NCBI RefSeq assembly: GCF_003731765.1
Contig: NZ_MOAL01000004.1
Location: 2,418,001-2,482,000, forward strand
Reading direction: 5' to 3'
Length of the DNA stretch: 64,000 nucleotides
Source: Pseudomonas chlororaphis
Lineage (GTDB): Bacteria > Pseudomonadota > Gammaproteobacteria > Pseudomonadales > Pseudomonadaceae
The notes under the pieces are model-generated. The model saw only the letters and a list, made by a program, of their open reading frames with translations, ran no database searches and was not told the DNA's origin. Shown one piece after another: positions 17,579 to 25,541 of this stretch; the first letter of the stretch is position 1; each line of letters opens with the position of its first letter. Both the position numbers and the translations under genes were made by a program.

Positions 17579-18823
17579 TTGAAAAAGAACGTTCTTATCA
17601 TTGGTGCAGGAGGTGTCGCCAAGGTGGTGGCCCACAAGTGCGCGCAGCACAACGACGAACTCGGTCGTATTGCTATCGCGTCGCGCAACATCTCCAAATG
17701 CCAGGCCATCATCGACAGCGTCAAGGCCAAGGGTAGCCTCAAGGTTCCCGCCGACATCCAAGCCTTCGCGCTGAACGCCCTGGACGTGGAAGCGACCAAG
17801 GCCCTGATCCGCGAGACCGACTCGCAGATCGTCATCAACGTCGGTTCCGCGTTCCTCAACATGTCGGTGCTGCGCGCCTGCATCGATACCGGCGTGGCTT
17901 ACCTCGACACCGCCATCCACGAAGAGCCGGGCAAGGTCTGCGAGACCCCGCCGTGGTACGGCAACTACGAGTGGAACCACCTGGAAGAGTGCAAACAGAA
18001 GAACATCACCGCCATTCTCGGCGTGGGCTTCGACCCAGGTGTGGTCAACGCCTATGCGGCGCTGGCACAGCAACAGCATTTCGACCGCATTGATTCGATC
18101 GACATTCTCGACGTCAATGCCGGCTCCCACGGCAAATACTTCGCCACCAATTTCGACCCGGAAATCAACTTCCGCGAGTTCACCGGACAGGTGTGGAGCT
18201 GGCAGAACAGCCAGTGGACCAGCAACACCATGTTCGAAGTCAAACGCACCGACGACCTGCCGGTTGTCGGTTCGCAGAACCTGTACCTGACCGGCCACGA
18301 TGAAGTGCACTCGCTGTCGAAAAACCTCGACGTGCCCAACGTGCGCTTCTGGATGAGCTTCGGCGAACACTACATCAACGTGTTCACTGTGCTGAAAAAC
18401 CTTGGCCTGCTCTCCGAGCAACCGGTGAAGACCGCCGAAGGCCTGGAAGTCATCCCGTTGAAAGTGGTCAAGGCCGTACTGCCCGACCCGTCTTCGCTGG
18501 CCCCGGGCTACACCGGCAAGACCTGCATCGGCGACCTGGTCAAAGGCACCAAGAACGGCCAGCCACACGAGCTGTTCATCTACAACGTGGCCTGCCACGA
18601 AGAAGCCTTTGCCGAGACGGACAGCCAGGGCATCTCCTACACCGCCGGCGTTCCTCCAGTGGCTGCGGCCCTGTTGGTGGCCCGTGGCGAATGGGATGTG
18701 CAACGCATGGCCAACGTCGAAGAGCTGCCAGCCGAGCCGTTCCTCAAGGCCCTGGATGTGATGGGCCTGCCCACCCGCATCAAGGACGCCGCGGGCGACC
18801 GCCCTTGGGACGCTATCGCCTGA
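17579..18823 (+). CDS. carboxynorspermidine dehydrogenase (saccharopine dehydrogenase family)
   Basis: A 414-residue NADPH-dependent enzyme of the saccharopine dehydrogenase family. It condenses L-aspartate semialdehyde with diaminopropane or putrescine, producing the substrate for NspC. The Rossmann motif is at the N-terminus (NVLIIGAGGVAKVVAHK). Conserved blocks DTAIHEEPGK and GVGFDPGVVNAYA are visible. I chose a TTG start at 17579. AAGGAG sits 11 bases upstream and the protein then begins MKKNVLIIGAGG, giving the usual length. No ATG is suitably placed before the Rossmann motif outside the nspC coding region. Confidence 0.88.
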   Translation: MKKNVLIIGAGGVAKVVAHKCAQHNDELGRIAIASRNISKCQAIIDSVKAKGSLKVPADIQAFALNALDVEATKALIRETDSQIVINVGSAFLNMSVLRACIDTGVAYLDTAIHEEPGKVCETPPWYGNYEWNHLEECKQKNITAILGVGFDPGVVNAYAALAQQQHFDRIDSIDILDVNAGSHGKYFATNFDPEINFREFTGQVWSWQNSQWTSNTMFEVKRTDDLPVVGSQNLYLTGHDEVHSLSKNLDVPNVRFWMSFGEHYINVFTVLKNLGLLSEQPVKTAEGLEVIPLKVVKAVLPDPSSLAPGYTGKTCIGDLVKGTKNGQPHELFIYNVACHEEAFAETDSQGISYTAGVPPVAAALLVARGEWDVQRMANVEELPAEPFLKALDVMGLPTRIKDAAGDRPWDAIA

Positions 18824-18834
18824 TAGCCCCTGAA

Positions 18835-18869
18835 CAGGCAGGGGGGCCCCTCACGGCGCCCCTTGCCTG
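18835..18869 (+). terminator. GC-rich hairpin after the nspC operon
   Basis: CAGGCAGGGGGG (18835-18846) pairs with GCCCCTTGCCTG (18858-18869) with a few mismatches or G-U pairs, 12 bases after the dehydrogenase stop. No T-tract follows. Confidence 0.45.
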
Positions 18870-19092
18870 CTCCCCTCCTCCCGCCCCTGCGGGGTTGCAC
18901 CGATACCCTGCCATTGGCCCAGGCCGCCGCCGAACATCCTCCCCCCACCACGCAAAAACGCCCCCTGCCGTTGTACACAAAATACTTGTTAAAGATTTAC
19001 ACCTGTCGGGCCGAAACAAGGTTGATAGCAAATAGCCTTTTTCCGTCAGGCACCGGCCATTTGCCCCGCTTTCTCAGCTGATGGTCGTCACC

Positions 19093-21033
19093 ATGAAAAT
19101 AAAAACTAAGCTCGTGCTTGCGTTCGTATTGGTCGCCTTTATCCCGGTCAGCCTGGTTGCCGTGATCTCAGTGCTTAACACCCGCACCCAGGCGGTGGAT
19201 CAGTTCATTGATGGCAGTACCCGGGAAATCCGCCAGATTGACGGCAATATCCGGCAGTTTTTCGACGGCACCCAGCAGAACGTCGATCAAATGGCCACCG
19301 ATCCTGTATACACCTCGGTCGCCACGCTGAAGGATTACCAGGGCGCCGACGCCGCCAGCCAGCCCATGCCTGCGGCGGCGCAGAAGGTGATCGAGCAGTT
19401 CGCGCGCCATGGCACGACCCACCCGGCGGCAGCGATTCTGTCCATCGGCCTGGAAGACGGCACCTACGCCAAATGGCCGGATGACCCGCAACTGGCCAAG
19501 TACGACCCGCGTGCCCGCCCCTGGTACAAGGCCGCCATGGCCAGCCCGGGCAAGACCGTGCGCACCCCGGCTTATTACTACGACAAAGACGATGTGGCCC
19601 TGGTGGGTACTGCCCGGGCGATGCTCGACAACGCCGGCAAGGCCAAGGGCGTATTTGTCGTCAGTGTTTCCCTGAAGAACCTCACGGAGCTGGTCAAGAG
19701 CATCAAGTTGGGTGAAAGCGGTTACGTAATGCTGATCGAGGACGGCACCGTGCTGGTCGACCCTCGCGACGCCAAGCACAGCTTCAAGCAGCTCAAGGAC
19801 CTGGGCGCGCCCTATGCCCACCTGGCCGCCACGCCCCAAGGCCCCACCGAGGTGGAGATCGACGGCGTGCGCTACATGGCCAATATCTGGACCTCCCCCG
19901 GCCTGGGCTGGCGCTACGTCGGTTTGATCGAGTACAGCGAAGTGATGGCGGCGGCGACCCGCATGACCTACCTGACCGCAATCATCGTGGTGGTGCTGGC
20001 GCTGATCTTTGCCCTGATGGCCGCAGCGTTTTCCCAAGTCATCGTCAAACCCATCGGCCAGGTCAGCACCGGCCTGCAGTCGATCGCCCAGGGCGAAGGC
20101 GACCTGCGCCGTGACCTGGAAGTCCAGGGCAAGGACGAAACCGCGGAACTGGCCGGCTGGTTCAACAAGTTCCTGGCCGCCATACGCCAGTTGATCCAAC
20201 GCATCGGCGCGGCCTCGACCAACCTGCAGGACGCCTCGCGGGTCAACAGCGAAGTGGCCAACAACATGAACGAAGCCGCCGGGCGTCAGCGCGAAGCGGT
20301 GGAACTGGTCTCCACGGCGTTCAACGAGATGGTGGCGACCGCCAACGAGGTGGCCCGTTCGTGCAGCCATGCCGCGGACTCCGCCGAGAGCGGGCACCGT
20401 CGGGTGGCCGAGGGCAAGCAACAGATCGAGTTGACCACCGACAACGTCAACCGCCTGGGCAGCCGCCTGACGGAATCGTCCCAGGCCATGGTGGAACTGG
20501 AAGCCGGCAGCCGCAGCATCAACCAGATCCTCGGCACCATCCGCGCCATCGCCGAACAAACCAACCTGCTGGCCCTGAACGCGGCCATCGAAGCGGCCCG
20601 GGCCGGTGATCAAGGTCGGGGCTTTGCCGTGGTGGCGGATGAGGTACGGGCCCTGGCCAAGCGCACCTCCGACTCAACCGGTGAAATCGACCAACTGCTC
20701 AGCACCTTGGGCAACAAGACCCAGGAAGTGTCGCAGAAGATGGAAAGCTGCCTGGACCTGTCCCGCGCCAGCGTGTCGTCGATCGAGAGCGCACGGGACA
20801 GCTTCGAGGGCATCCAGTTGTCGGTGAATGAAATCCGCGACCAGAACCTGCAAATCTCGGCAGCCGCCGAGGAACAGCACAGCGTGGCCGAGGAGATCAA
20901 CCGGCATATCCAGCAGATCTACGACGAGGCGCGCCTGGTGGAAAGCCTGGCTAGCTCGGCGCAAGAAGACTCCGGACGACTGTCGAACCTGTCGGATGAA
21001 CTGAACGGTTTGGTGGGGCGCTTCAAGTCTTGA
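19093..21033 (+). CDS. methyl-accepting chemotaxis protein with dCache domain
   Basis: A 646-residue chemoreceptor. It has TM1 (residues ~6-26, LVLAFVLVAFIPVSLVAVIS), a periplasmic dCache_1 domain (~30-285), TM2 (~293-315), HAMP, and a cytoplasmic signalling domain with the conserved hairpin around AIAEQTNLLALNAAIEAARA. The first cache pocket has Y137-DPRAR-P-W144-Y145, the Y...R.WY part of the amine/amino-acid motif. The acidic residue usually following at the V-x-D-x-x-L position appears to be Ser (VVSVSL, ~residue 190). No C-terminal pentapeptide tether is present. ATG 19093 gives the canonical N-terminus; another ATG lies 12 bases upstream. Lying next to polyamine genes hints at, but does not prove, a polyamine ligand. 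Confidence 0.92.
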   Translation: MKIKTKLVLAFVLVAFIPVSLVAVISVLNTRTQAVDQFIDGSTREIRQIDGNIRQFFDGTQQNVDQMATDPVYTSVATLKDYQGADAASQPMPAAAQKVIEQFARHGTTHPAAAILSIGLEDGTYAKWPDDPQLAKYDPRARPWYKAAMASPGKTVRTPAYYYDKDDVALVGTARAMLDNAGKAKGVFVVSVSLKNLTELVKSIKLGESGYVMLIEDGTVLVDPRDAKHSFKQLKDLGAPYAHLAATPQGPTEVEIDGVRYMANIWTSPGLGWRYVGLIEYSEVMAAATRMTYLTAIIVVVLALIFALMAAAFSQVIVKPIGQVSTGLQSIAQGEGDLRRDLEVQGKDETAELAGWFNKFLAAIRQLIQRIGAASTNLQDASRVNSEVANNMNEAAGRQREAVELVSTAFNEMVATANEVARSCSHAADSAESGHRRVAEGKQQIELTTDNVNRLGSRLTESSQAMVELEAGSRSINQILGTIRAIAEQTNLLALNAAIEAARAGDQGRGFAVVADEVRALAKRTSDSTGEIDQLLSTLGNKTQEVSQKMESCLDLSRASVSSIESARDSFEGIQLSVNEIRDQNLQISAAAEEQHSVAEEINRHIQQIYDEARLVESLASSAQEDSGRLSNLSDELNGLVGRFKS

Positions 21034-21075
21034 AACCAGGGGCCTGCAACGGGCCCTGATCAATGTCGCACCCAC

Positions 21076-21105
21076 AAAAACGCTGCTCGGATGAGCAGCG
21101 TTTTT
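21076..21105. terminator. bidirectional intrinsic terminator
   Basis: AAAAACGCTGCTC (21076-21088) and GAGCAGCGTTTTT (21093-21105) form a perfect 13-base stem with a 4-base loop. A T-run follows on both strands. It ends the chemoreceptor transcript and also the convergent DUF3079 gene. Confidence 0.9.
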
Positions 21106-21132
21106 GTTTGCCCAGCAAACACCGGGCCTGAA

Positions 21133-21345
21133 TTAGGGACTGTCATCCAGCGGCCGCTCGCTGACGCTGGGCGACTCGAGGCCCCAGTCGCTCTGCTGAT
21201 GCCAATCCTCTCCAAACATCTCGGCCGGGTGCATTGTGCGGTCGGAGCCATTGCCACACGCCAGCGACTTGGCCGGGCAATAACGGTCGCACCCCCAGCA
21301 GATGCGCTCGGGGTGTTTGGGGTTGAGGGGGAAGTGCTTGGCCAT
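21133..21345 (-). CDS. DUF3079 small cysteine-rich protein
   Basis: A 70-residue protein matching my memory of the DUF3079 family: AKHFPLNPKHPERICWGCDR followed by YCPAKSLACGNGSDRT and HPAEMFGEDW. Four cysteines (C-x2-C-x3-C-x6-C) suggest a small metal-binding fold. No biochemical role is known to me. A consensus ANR/FNR box lies 61-74 bases before the ATG, so expression should rise without oxygen. A GTG nine bases further upstream is an alternative start. It is on the same strand as nrdG but separated from it by the ANR box and has its own terminator. Confidence 0.82.
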   Translation of the reverse strand: MAKHFPLNPKHPERICWGCDRYCPAKSLACGNGSDRTMHPAEMFGEDWHQQSDWGLESPSVSERPLDDSP

Positions 21346-21405
21346 GTCGATCACCGATCATTGAGAGGCGTTTTTGCACGCTATAACCTTCGGGTAAAAC
21401 CCTCC

Positions 21406-21419
21406 TTGATGGATATCAA
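21406..21419 (-). promoter_or_regulatory. ANR/DNR (FNR-type) box upstream of the DUF3079 gene
   Basis: TTGATGGATATCAA is an exact TTGAT-N4-ATCAA consensus. On the minus strand a TATAGC hexamer (complement of 21380-21385) lies at the spacing expected if the box is centred near -41 from the start of transcription, the class II activation position. Confidence 0.8.
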
Positions 21420-21477
21420 GAATCGAGACAGAGCCCCTGCCCTTGCCGCTCAGGCGCGATGTAAAAGCGGCCCGCAG

Positions 21478-22173
21478 CTAGCCGCGCAACACAAAGGTGG
21501 GGAACAACTCGCGCAGAGCGCCCCACAGGTCTGCCAGAGGGGCGTCGGCGCCGGCATTGGGCAGCAGGGGGTCAAGCATCTGCTCGGTACGCACCCTCTG
21601 CACGGCAAAGCGCTTGACCCCCAACCCACTCAGGCGCTGCGCCAGGGTCAACAACCGGGCCGGCTGGCACAGGTGCCAATGCACGGTGGTACGGCATTCG
21701 TAATCCACACCACTGGCCAGTAACAGCTCAAGGCTGCGCCAGTTGGCCGCGCCACTGCCGGCGACCTGGGTCAGCGCCTGGCAATCCTCGGGCAGCGCCT
21801 TGACATCAAAACCGACCCAGTCGGCACCGCGCAGGGCCCTGGCAAACGCTGTCGGCTTGATCCCGGCACTGTGCAGGCCAATACGGAAGCCCATCGCCCG
21901 CACCTCCTGCATGGCGTTGAGCAAGCCGTCCTGCAAGGTCGGTTCGCCGCCGCTGAACACCACGGCATCGAGCAGGTCCTGACGGCGCTGCAAAAACGCC
22001 AGCACCCGCGGCCAATCCACCTCCTCGGCGCCGCGAGGCGGGATCAGTTGCGGGTTATGGCAGTAGCGACAACGCCAGGCACAGCCCTGGCAAAACAGCA
22101 CGCAGGCCAGCTGCCCCGGATAGTCGATGGTGGTCAGGGGCACCAGGCCCCCAACCCTGAGTATTCGACTCAT
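21478..22173 (-). CDS. nrdG: anaerobic ribonucleotide reductase activating enzyme
   Basis: A 231-residue radical-SAM enzyme that installs the glycyl radical on the class III ribonucleotide reductase. The cluster motif is C31-x3-C35-x2-C38 in CAWRCRYC, followed by the SAM-binding FSGGEPTL near residue 72. The length fits the pyruvate-formate-lyase-activase-like NrdG of the NrdG2 type. Its ATG overlaps the stop of the 55-residue glycyl-radical ORF (ATGA), so the two are translationally coupled. This is consistent with that small protein being its substrate. Confidence 0.93.
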   Translation of the reverse strand: MSRILRVGGLVPLTTIDYPGQLACVLFCQGCAWRCRYCHNPQLIPPRGAEEVDWPRVLAFLQRRQDLLDAVVFSGGEPTLQDGLLNAMQEVRAMGFRIGLHSAGIKPTAFARALRGADWVGFDVKALPEDCQALTQVAGSGAANWRSLELLLASGVDYECRTTVHWHLCQPARLLTLAQRLSGLGVKRFAVQRVRTEQMLDPLLPNAGADAPLADLWGALRELFPTFVLRG

Positions 22174-22337
22174 GGACGCTCGGCCAGCGCCGCAGGCTCG
22201 GTGAAGTGCAGCCGCTCGCGGTGCTCGGATTGTTTACCCGGATTAAAGGCCGAAACAGGACGGTGATAACCCATCACCCGGGTCCAGACTTCGCAGCGTT
22301 GACGTTGTGCCAGGGGCAGTGTTTGCGAGGATGCCAT
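22170..22337 (-). CDS. separate glycyl-radical domain of class III ribonucleotide reductase (55 aa)
   Basis: A 55-residue ORF with an excellent ribosome site (AAGGAG, 8 bases before ATG 22337). Its core RCEVWTRVMGYHRPVSAFNP and following GKQSEHRER match the C-terminal glycyl-radical segment of class III reductases, where [R-V/I-x-G-Y-x-R-P-V] carries the radical glycine; here this is Gly23. The large NrdD protein just upstream ends before this segment, right after its zinc-binding cysteines. I therefore read this as the missing C-terminus encoded as its own subunit. It starts 32 bases after the nrdD stop and overlaps nrdG by ATGA. Joining the two genes by read-through is excluded by in-frame stops. 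Confidence 0.82.
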   Translation of the reverse strand: MASSQTLPLAQRQRCEVWTRVMGYHRPVSAFNPGKQSEHRERLHFTEPAALAERP

Positions 22338-22369
22338 GGTGAAACTCCTTACGCTTGGGTGGGTTGAAA

Positions 22370-24385
22370 TCAGTTACCGCTGTCGGCTTGCGCTGTTTGC
22401 AGCAGCAGCGCTTCGTCGCATTTGGGGCAGAACTCATGCTCGCCATCGAGGTAGCCGTGCACCGGGCAGATCGAGAATGTCGGGGTCACGGTCAGGTACG
22501 GCAGGCGAAAGCGTCCAAGGGCCTTGCGCACCAGTTGCTTGCAGGCTTCGGGCGAAGAGATCCGTTCGCCCATGTACAGGTGCAGCACAGTGCCGCCGGT
22601 GTATTTGCATTGCAGTTCGTCTTGCAGCTCCAGGGCTTCGAAGGGGTCGTCGGTGTAGCCCGCCGGCAGTTGCGAAGAGTTGGTGTAGTAAGGCGCTTGC
22701 GCCGTGCCGGCCTGGAGAATGTCCGGATAGCGCTTGAGGTCTTCCTTGGCGAAGCGATAAGTCGTGCCTTCCGCCGGGGTCGCTTCCAGGTTGTAGAGGT
22801 GGCCGGTGTCTTCCTGAAAACGCAGCAAGGTGGCCCGTACGTGATCCAGCAGCTTCAAGGCGAACTGCCGGCCATCTTCGGTGTGCAGGCCCTGCGCGTC
22901 GTCGGTGAAGTTGCGCAGCATCTCGTGCACGCCGTTGAGGCCGATGGTGGAGAAGTGATTGCGCAGGGTGCCCAGGTAGCGCTTGGTGTAGGGGTACAAA
23001 CCAGCGTCCATATGGTGCTGGATGACTTTGCGCTTGACCTCCAGGCTCTCCATCGCCAGCGCCATCAAGGTGTCCAGCCGCACGAGCAAGCCGCTGGTAT
23101 CGCCCTTGAACAGATACCCCAGGCGCGCGCAGTTGATTGTCACCACGCCCAATGATCCGGTCTGCTCCGCCGAACCGAACAGGCCGCCGCCGCGCTTGAG
23201 CAGTTCACGCACATCCAGTTGCAGGCGACAGCACATCGAGCGCACCTGGTTGGGTTGCATATCGGAATTGAGGAAGTTCTGGAAATACGGCAAGCCATAA
23301 CGCGCGGTCATCTCGAACAGGCGGTCGGCGTTCTCGCTGTCCCAGGGGAAATCGTGGGTGATGTTGTAGGTGGGGATCGGGAAGGTGAACACCCGGCCCT
23401 TGGCATCACCGGCCTGCATCACGTCGATATAGGCCCGGTTGAGCAACGCCATCTCCGCTTGCAGGTCGCCGTAGGCAAACGGCATTTCTTCACCGCCGAT
23501 CACCGGCACCTGCTCGCGCAGGTCTTCTGGGCACACCCAGTCGAAGGTCAGGTTGGTAAATGGCGTCTGGGTGCCCCAGCGCGAGGGCACGTTGAGGTTG
23601 TAGATGAACTCCTGCACCGCCTGGAGCACCTCGGCGTAGCTCAGTTGGTCCTTGCGCACATAGGGCGCGAGGTAGGTGTCGAACGAGCTGAACGCCTGGG
23701 CACCGGCCCACTCGTTTTGCAGGGTGCCGAGGAAGTTGACCATCTGCCCCAGGGCGCTGCTCAAGTGTTTGGGGGGCCCGGCTTCGACGCGACCCGGCAC
23801 CCCATTGAGGCCTTCATGCAGCAACGAACGCAAAGACCAGCCGGCGCAATAACCGGCGAGCATGTCCAGGTCATGGATATGCAAATCCGCCTCGCGGTGC
23901 GCGCGGCCCACTGGCTGGCTGTAGACCTCGTCGAGCCAATAGTTGGCGGTGACTTTGCCCGACACGTTCAACACCAGGCCGCCAAGGGAATAGCCCTGGT
24001 TGGCGTTGGCTTGTACGCGCCAGTCTTCGCGGTCGAGGTATTCATTCATCGAGGTGGCGACTTCCACCATCGTCTTGCGGTCACGGCGCAGGCGGCCGTG
24101 TTGTTCGCGGTAGACGATGTAGGCACGCATCGACAGGAAGTGGCCGGCGTCCATCAGCACGCGTTCGACGCTGTCCTGGATTTGCTCGACGTCCAGGTGT
24201 TCGATGCCCCTGAGGCGAGCGAGCACGGCGCCGAGTAACAGGTCGACTTCGGTGGTTCGGTATTCGCCGGTGGCGGTGCCGGCGGCGATCAGGGCGTGGC
24301 GGATTTTTTCGGCGTTGAAGGGAACTAGGCTGCCGTCGCGTTTGTGTAGGCGGGTGCTGACCAGCGGGATGAGCGTGCTTTGCAT
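22370..24385 (-). CDS. nrdD: anaerobic (class III) ribonucleoside-triphosphate reductase, large chain
   Basis: A 671-residue protein that reduces ribonucleotides to deoxyribonucleotides without oxygen. It has an N-terminal ATP-cone (LHKRDGSLVPFNAEKIRHAL, ~12-31, to ~100) and the catalytic barrel, with active-site loop region WGTQTPFTNLTFDWVCPEDL and MCCRLQLDV. The C-terminal zinc-site cysteines are ICPVHGYLDGEHEFCPKCDE (~645-664). It stops 12 residues after the zinc site, without the glycyl-radical R-V-x-G-Y motif normally found ~20 residues further. That motif is in the 55-residue ORF immediately downstream. Upstream are two NrdR boxes and an ANR box. The start ATG 24385 gives the usual NrdD N-terminus (MQSTLIPLVSTRLHKRDG). 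Confidence 0.93.
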   Translation of the reverse strand: MQSTLIPLVSTRLHKRDGSLVPFNAEKIRHALIAAGTATGEYRTTEVDLLLGAVLARLRGIEHLDVEQIQDSVERVLMDAGHFLSMRAYIVYREQHGRLRRDRKTMVEVATSMNEYLDREDWRVQANANQGYSLGGLVLNVSGKVTANYWLDEVYSQPVGRAHREADLHIHDLDMLAGYCAGWSLRSLLHEGLNGVPGRVEAGPPKHLSSALGQMVNFLGTLQNEWAGAQAFSSFDTYLAPYVRKDQLSYAEVLQAVQEFIYNLNVPSRWGTQTPFTNLTFDWVCPEDLREQVPVIGGEEMPFAYGDLQAEMALLNRAYIDVMQAGDAKGRVFTFPIPTYNITHDFPWDSENADRLFEMTARYGLPYFQNFLNSDMQPNQVRSMCCRLQLDVRELLKRGGGLFGSAEQTGSLGVVTINCARLGYLFKGDTSGLLVRLDTLMALAMESLEVKRKVIQHHMDAGLYPYTKRYLGTLRNHFSTIGLNGVHEMLRNFTDDAQGLHTEDGRQFALKLLDHVRATLLRFQEDTGHLYNLEATPAEGTTYRFAKEDLKRYPDILQAGTAQAPYYTNSSQLPAGYTDDPFEALELQDELQCKYTGGTVLHLYMGERISSPEACKQLVRKALGRFRLPYLTVTPTFSICPVHGYLDGEHEFCPKCDEALLLQTAQADSGN

Positions 24386-24398
24386 TTCCGGGCTCCAA

Positions 24399-24445
24399 AC
24401 ACTACATATAGGTGTTTTTTATTGCTTTGACACAATATGCAGTGA
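24399..24445 (-). promoter_or_regulatory. two NrdR boxes in the nrdD promoter
   Basis: ACACTACATATAGGTGT (24399-24415) and ACACAATATGCAGTGA (24430-24445) both match the NrdR consensus ACACWATATATWGTGT closely. They are 31 bases apart, three helical turns, as is usual for NrdR pairs. They lie 14-60 bases upstream of the nrdD start, overlapping or just downstream of the predicted start of transcription. Confidence 0.82.
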
Positions 24446-24472
24446 TGCTACGGAGGATGAAGCGGATTGCCA

Positions 24473-24486
24473 TTGATCGGGGTCAA
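24473..24486 (-). promoter_or_regulatory. ANR/DNR box in the nrdD promoter
   Basis: TTGATCGGGGTCAA fits TTGAT-N4-RTCAA. It lies 88-101 bases upstream of the nrdD ATG. A TAGCAT hexamer on the minus strand (complement of 24445-24450) is at the class II spacing. Anaerobic activation plus NrdR repression is the expected control of nrdD. Confidence 0.75.
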
Positions 24487-24553
24487 GTTTTTCAGTGCGA
24501 GGATCTATCCGTTTTTGCGGTAACAGCTGATGGGGTTGCGCTCTTGCAGCCCT

Positions 24554-25540
24554 TCACCCCCCGCTCATGTTCATAAACCGCACCACCTGCACCTCCCCTG
24601 CCCCGGTAAAATCATGACGCTGCGGCTTCCCCCTCAAACCGTTGTGCAATGCCTCGATCAACGGCCCATCGTCCAACGGGTAGCGGCGCAGCAGCGCTCG
24701 AAAATCCAGCGCATTGTCTTGCCCCAGACACAACAGCAACTGGCCCTCCACGGTCATCCGCACTCGGTTGCAACTGCCACAGAAGTTATGGGAGTGGGGC
24801 GAAATAAAGCCGATGCGCGTATCGGGATGCCGCGCCAACCGCACATACCGCGCCGGCCCCCCGCTGGTCTCGGTGCTATCGAGCAACCCATGCTCCCGTG
24901 CAATCACCGCCCGCACGTCGTCACTGGCACAGAACGTTTCTCCCCGGGAACGCCCCACATCCCCCAGGGGCATTTCCTCGATAAAGCTGATGTCCACGCC
25001 CTGGTCGATGGCGTGCTGCACCAGCGCCGGCACTTCATCGAAGTTGCGCCCCTTCATCACCACGCAATTGAGCTTGACCCGTTCGAACCCGGCCTCCCGC
25101 GCCGCCTCGATACCGTCCAGCACCTGGCGCAAATCACCGTTGCGGGTGATCGCGCGAAAGCGCTCGGGGTCCAGGCTATCGAGGCTGATGTTCATGCGCT
25201 TGACCCCCGCCGCCGCCAACGGCTGCGCCAGCCGTCGCAACTGCGAGCCGTTGCTGGTCATCACCAGCTCCCTCAGCCCCGGCAGCGCAGCGATGCTGCG
25301 ACACAAGCCGACGATGCCCGGGCGAATCAACGGCTCGCCGCCGGTCAAGCGGATCTTGCGCACGCCCTGGCCGACAAACAGCGCGGCCAGGCGTTGCAGT
25401 TCTTCCAGGGTCAGCACCTGCTGGCGTGGCAAGAACGTCATGTTTTTCGCCATGCAGTACACACAGCGAAAATCACAGCGGTCAGTCACCGACAGGCGCA
25501 GGTAATCGATCGGGCGCCCCACCCCATCCACCAGGCGCAT
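24554..25540 (-). CDS. moaA: GTP 3',8-cyclase, molybdopterin biosynthesis
   Basis: A 328-residue radical-SAM enzyme for the first step of molybdopterin synthesis. The N-terminal cluster cysteines are C22, C26 and C29 in DRCDFRCVYCMA, and IRLTGGEPLIR is the SAM motif. The second cluster at the C-terminal side is formed by HNFCGSCNRVR and a later Cys in LLCLGQ. It ends in MSGG, and the terminal Gly-Gly needed for activity is present. It is the last gene of the nar operon, starting 1 base after the parvulin gene ends, as in P. aeruginosa (moaA1). It supplies cofactor for NarG. Confidence 0.95.
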   Translation of the reverse strand: MRLVDGVGRPIDYLRLSVTDRCDFRCVYCMAKNMTFLPRQQVLTLEELQRLAALFVGQGVRKIRLTGGEPLIRPGIVGLCRSIAALPGLRELVMTSNGSQLRRLAQPLAAAGVKRMNISLDSLDPERFRAITRNGDLRQVLDGIEAAREAGFERVKLNCVVMKGRNFDEVPALVQHAIDQGVDISFIEEMPLGDVGRSRGETFCASDDVRAVIAREHGLLDSTETSGGPARYVRLARHPDTRIGFISPHSHNFCGSCNRVRMTVEGQLLLCLGQDNALDFRALLRRYPLDDGPLIEALHNGLRGKPQRHDFTGAGEVQVVRFMNMSGG

Positions 25541-25541
25541 G

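Noticed and set aside
22338..22372. Read-through or recoding of the nrdD TGA stop to join the glycyl-radical ORF
   Set aside because: After TGA the frame meets TAA seven codons later, and the small ORF has its own strong ribosome site and ATG. A separate protein is simpler.
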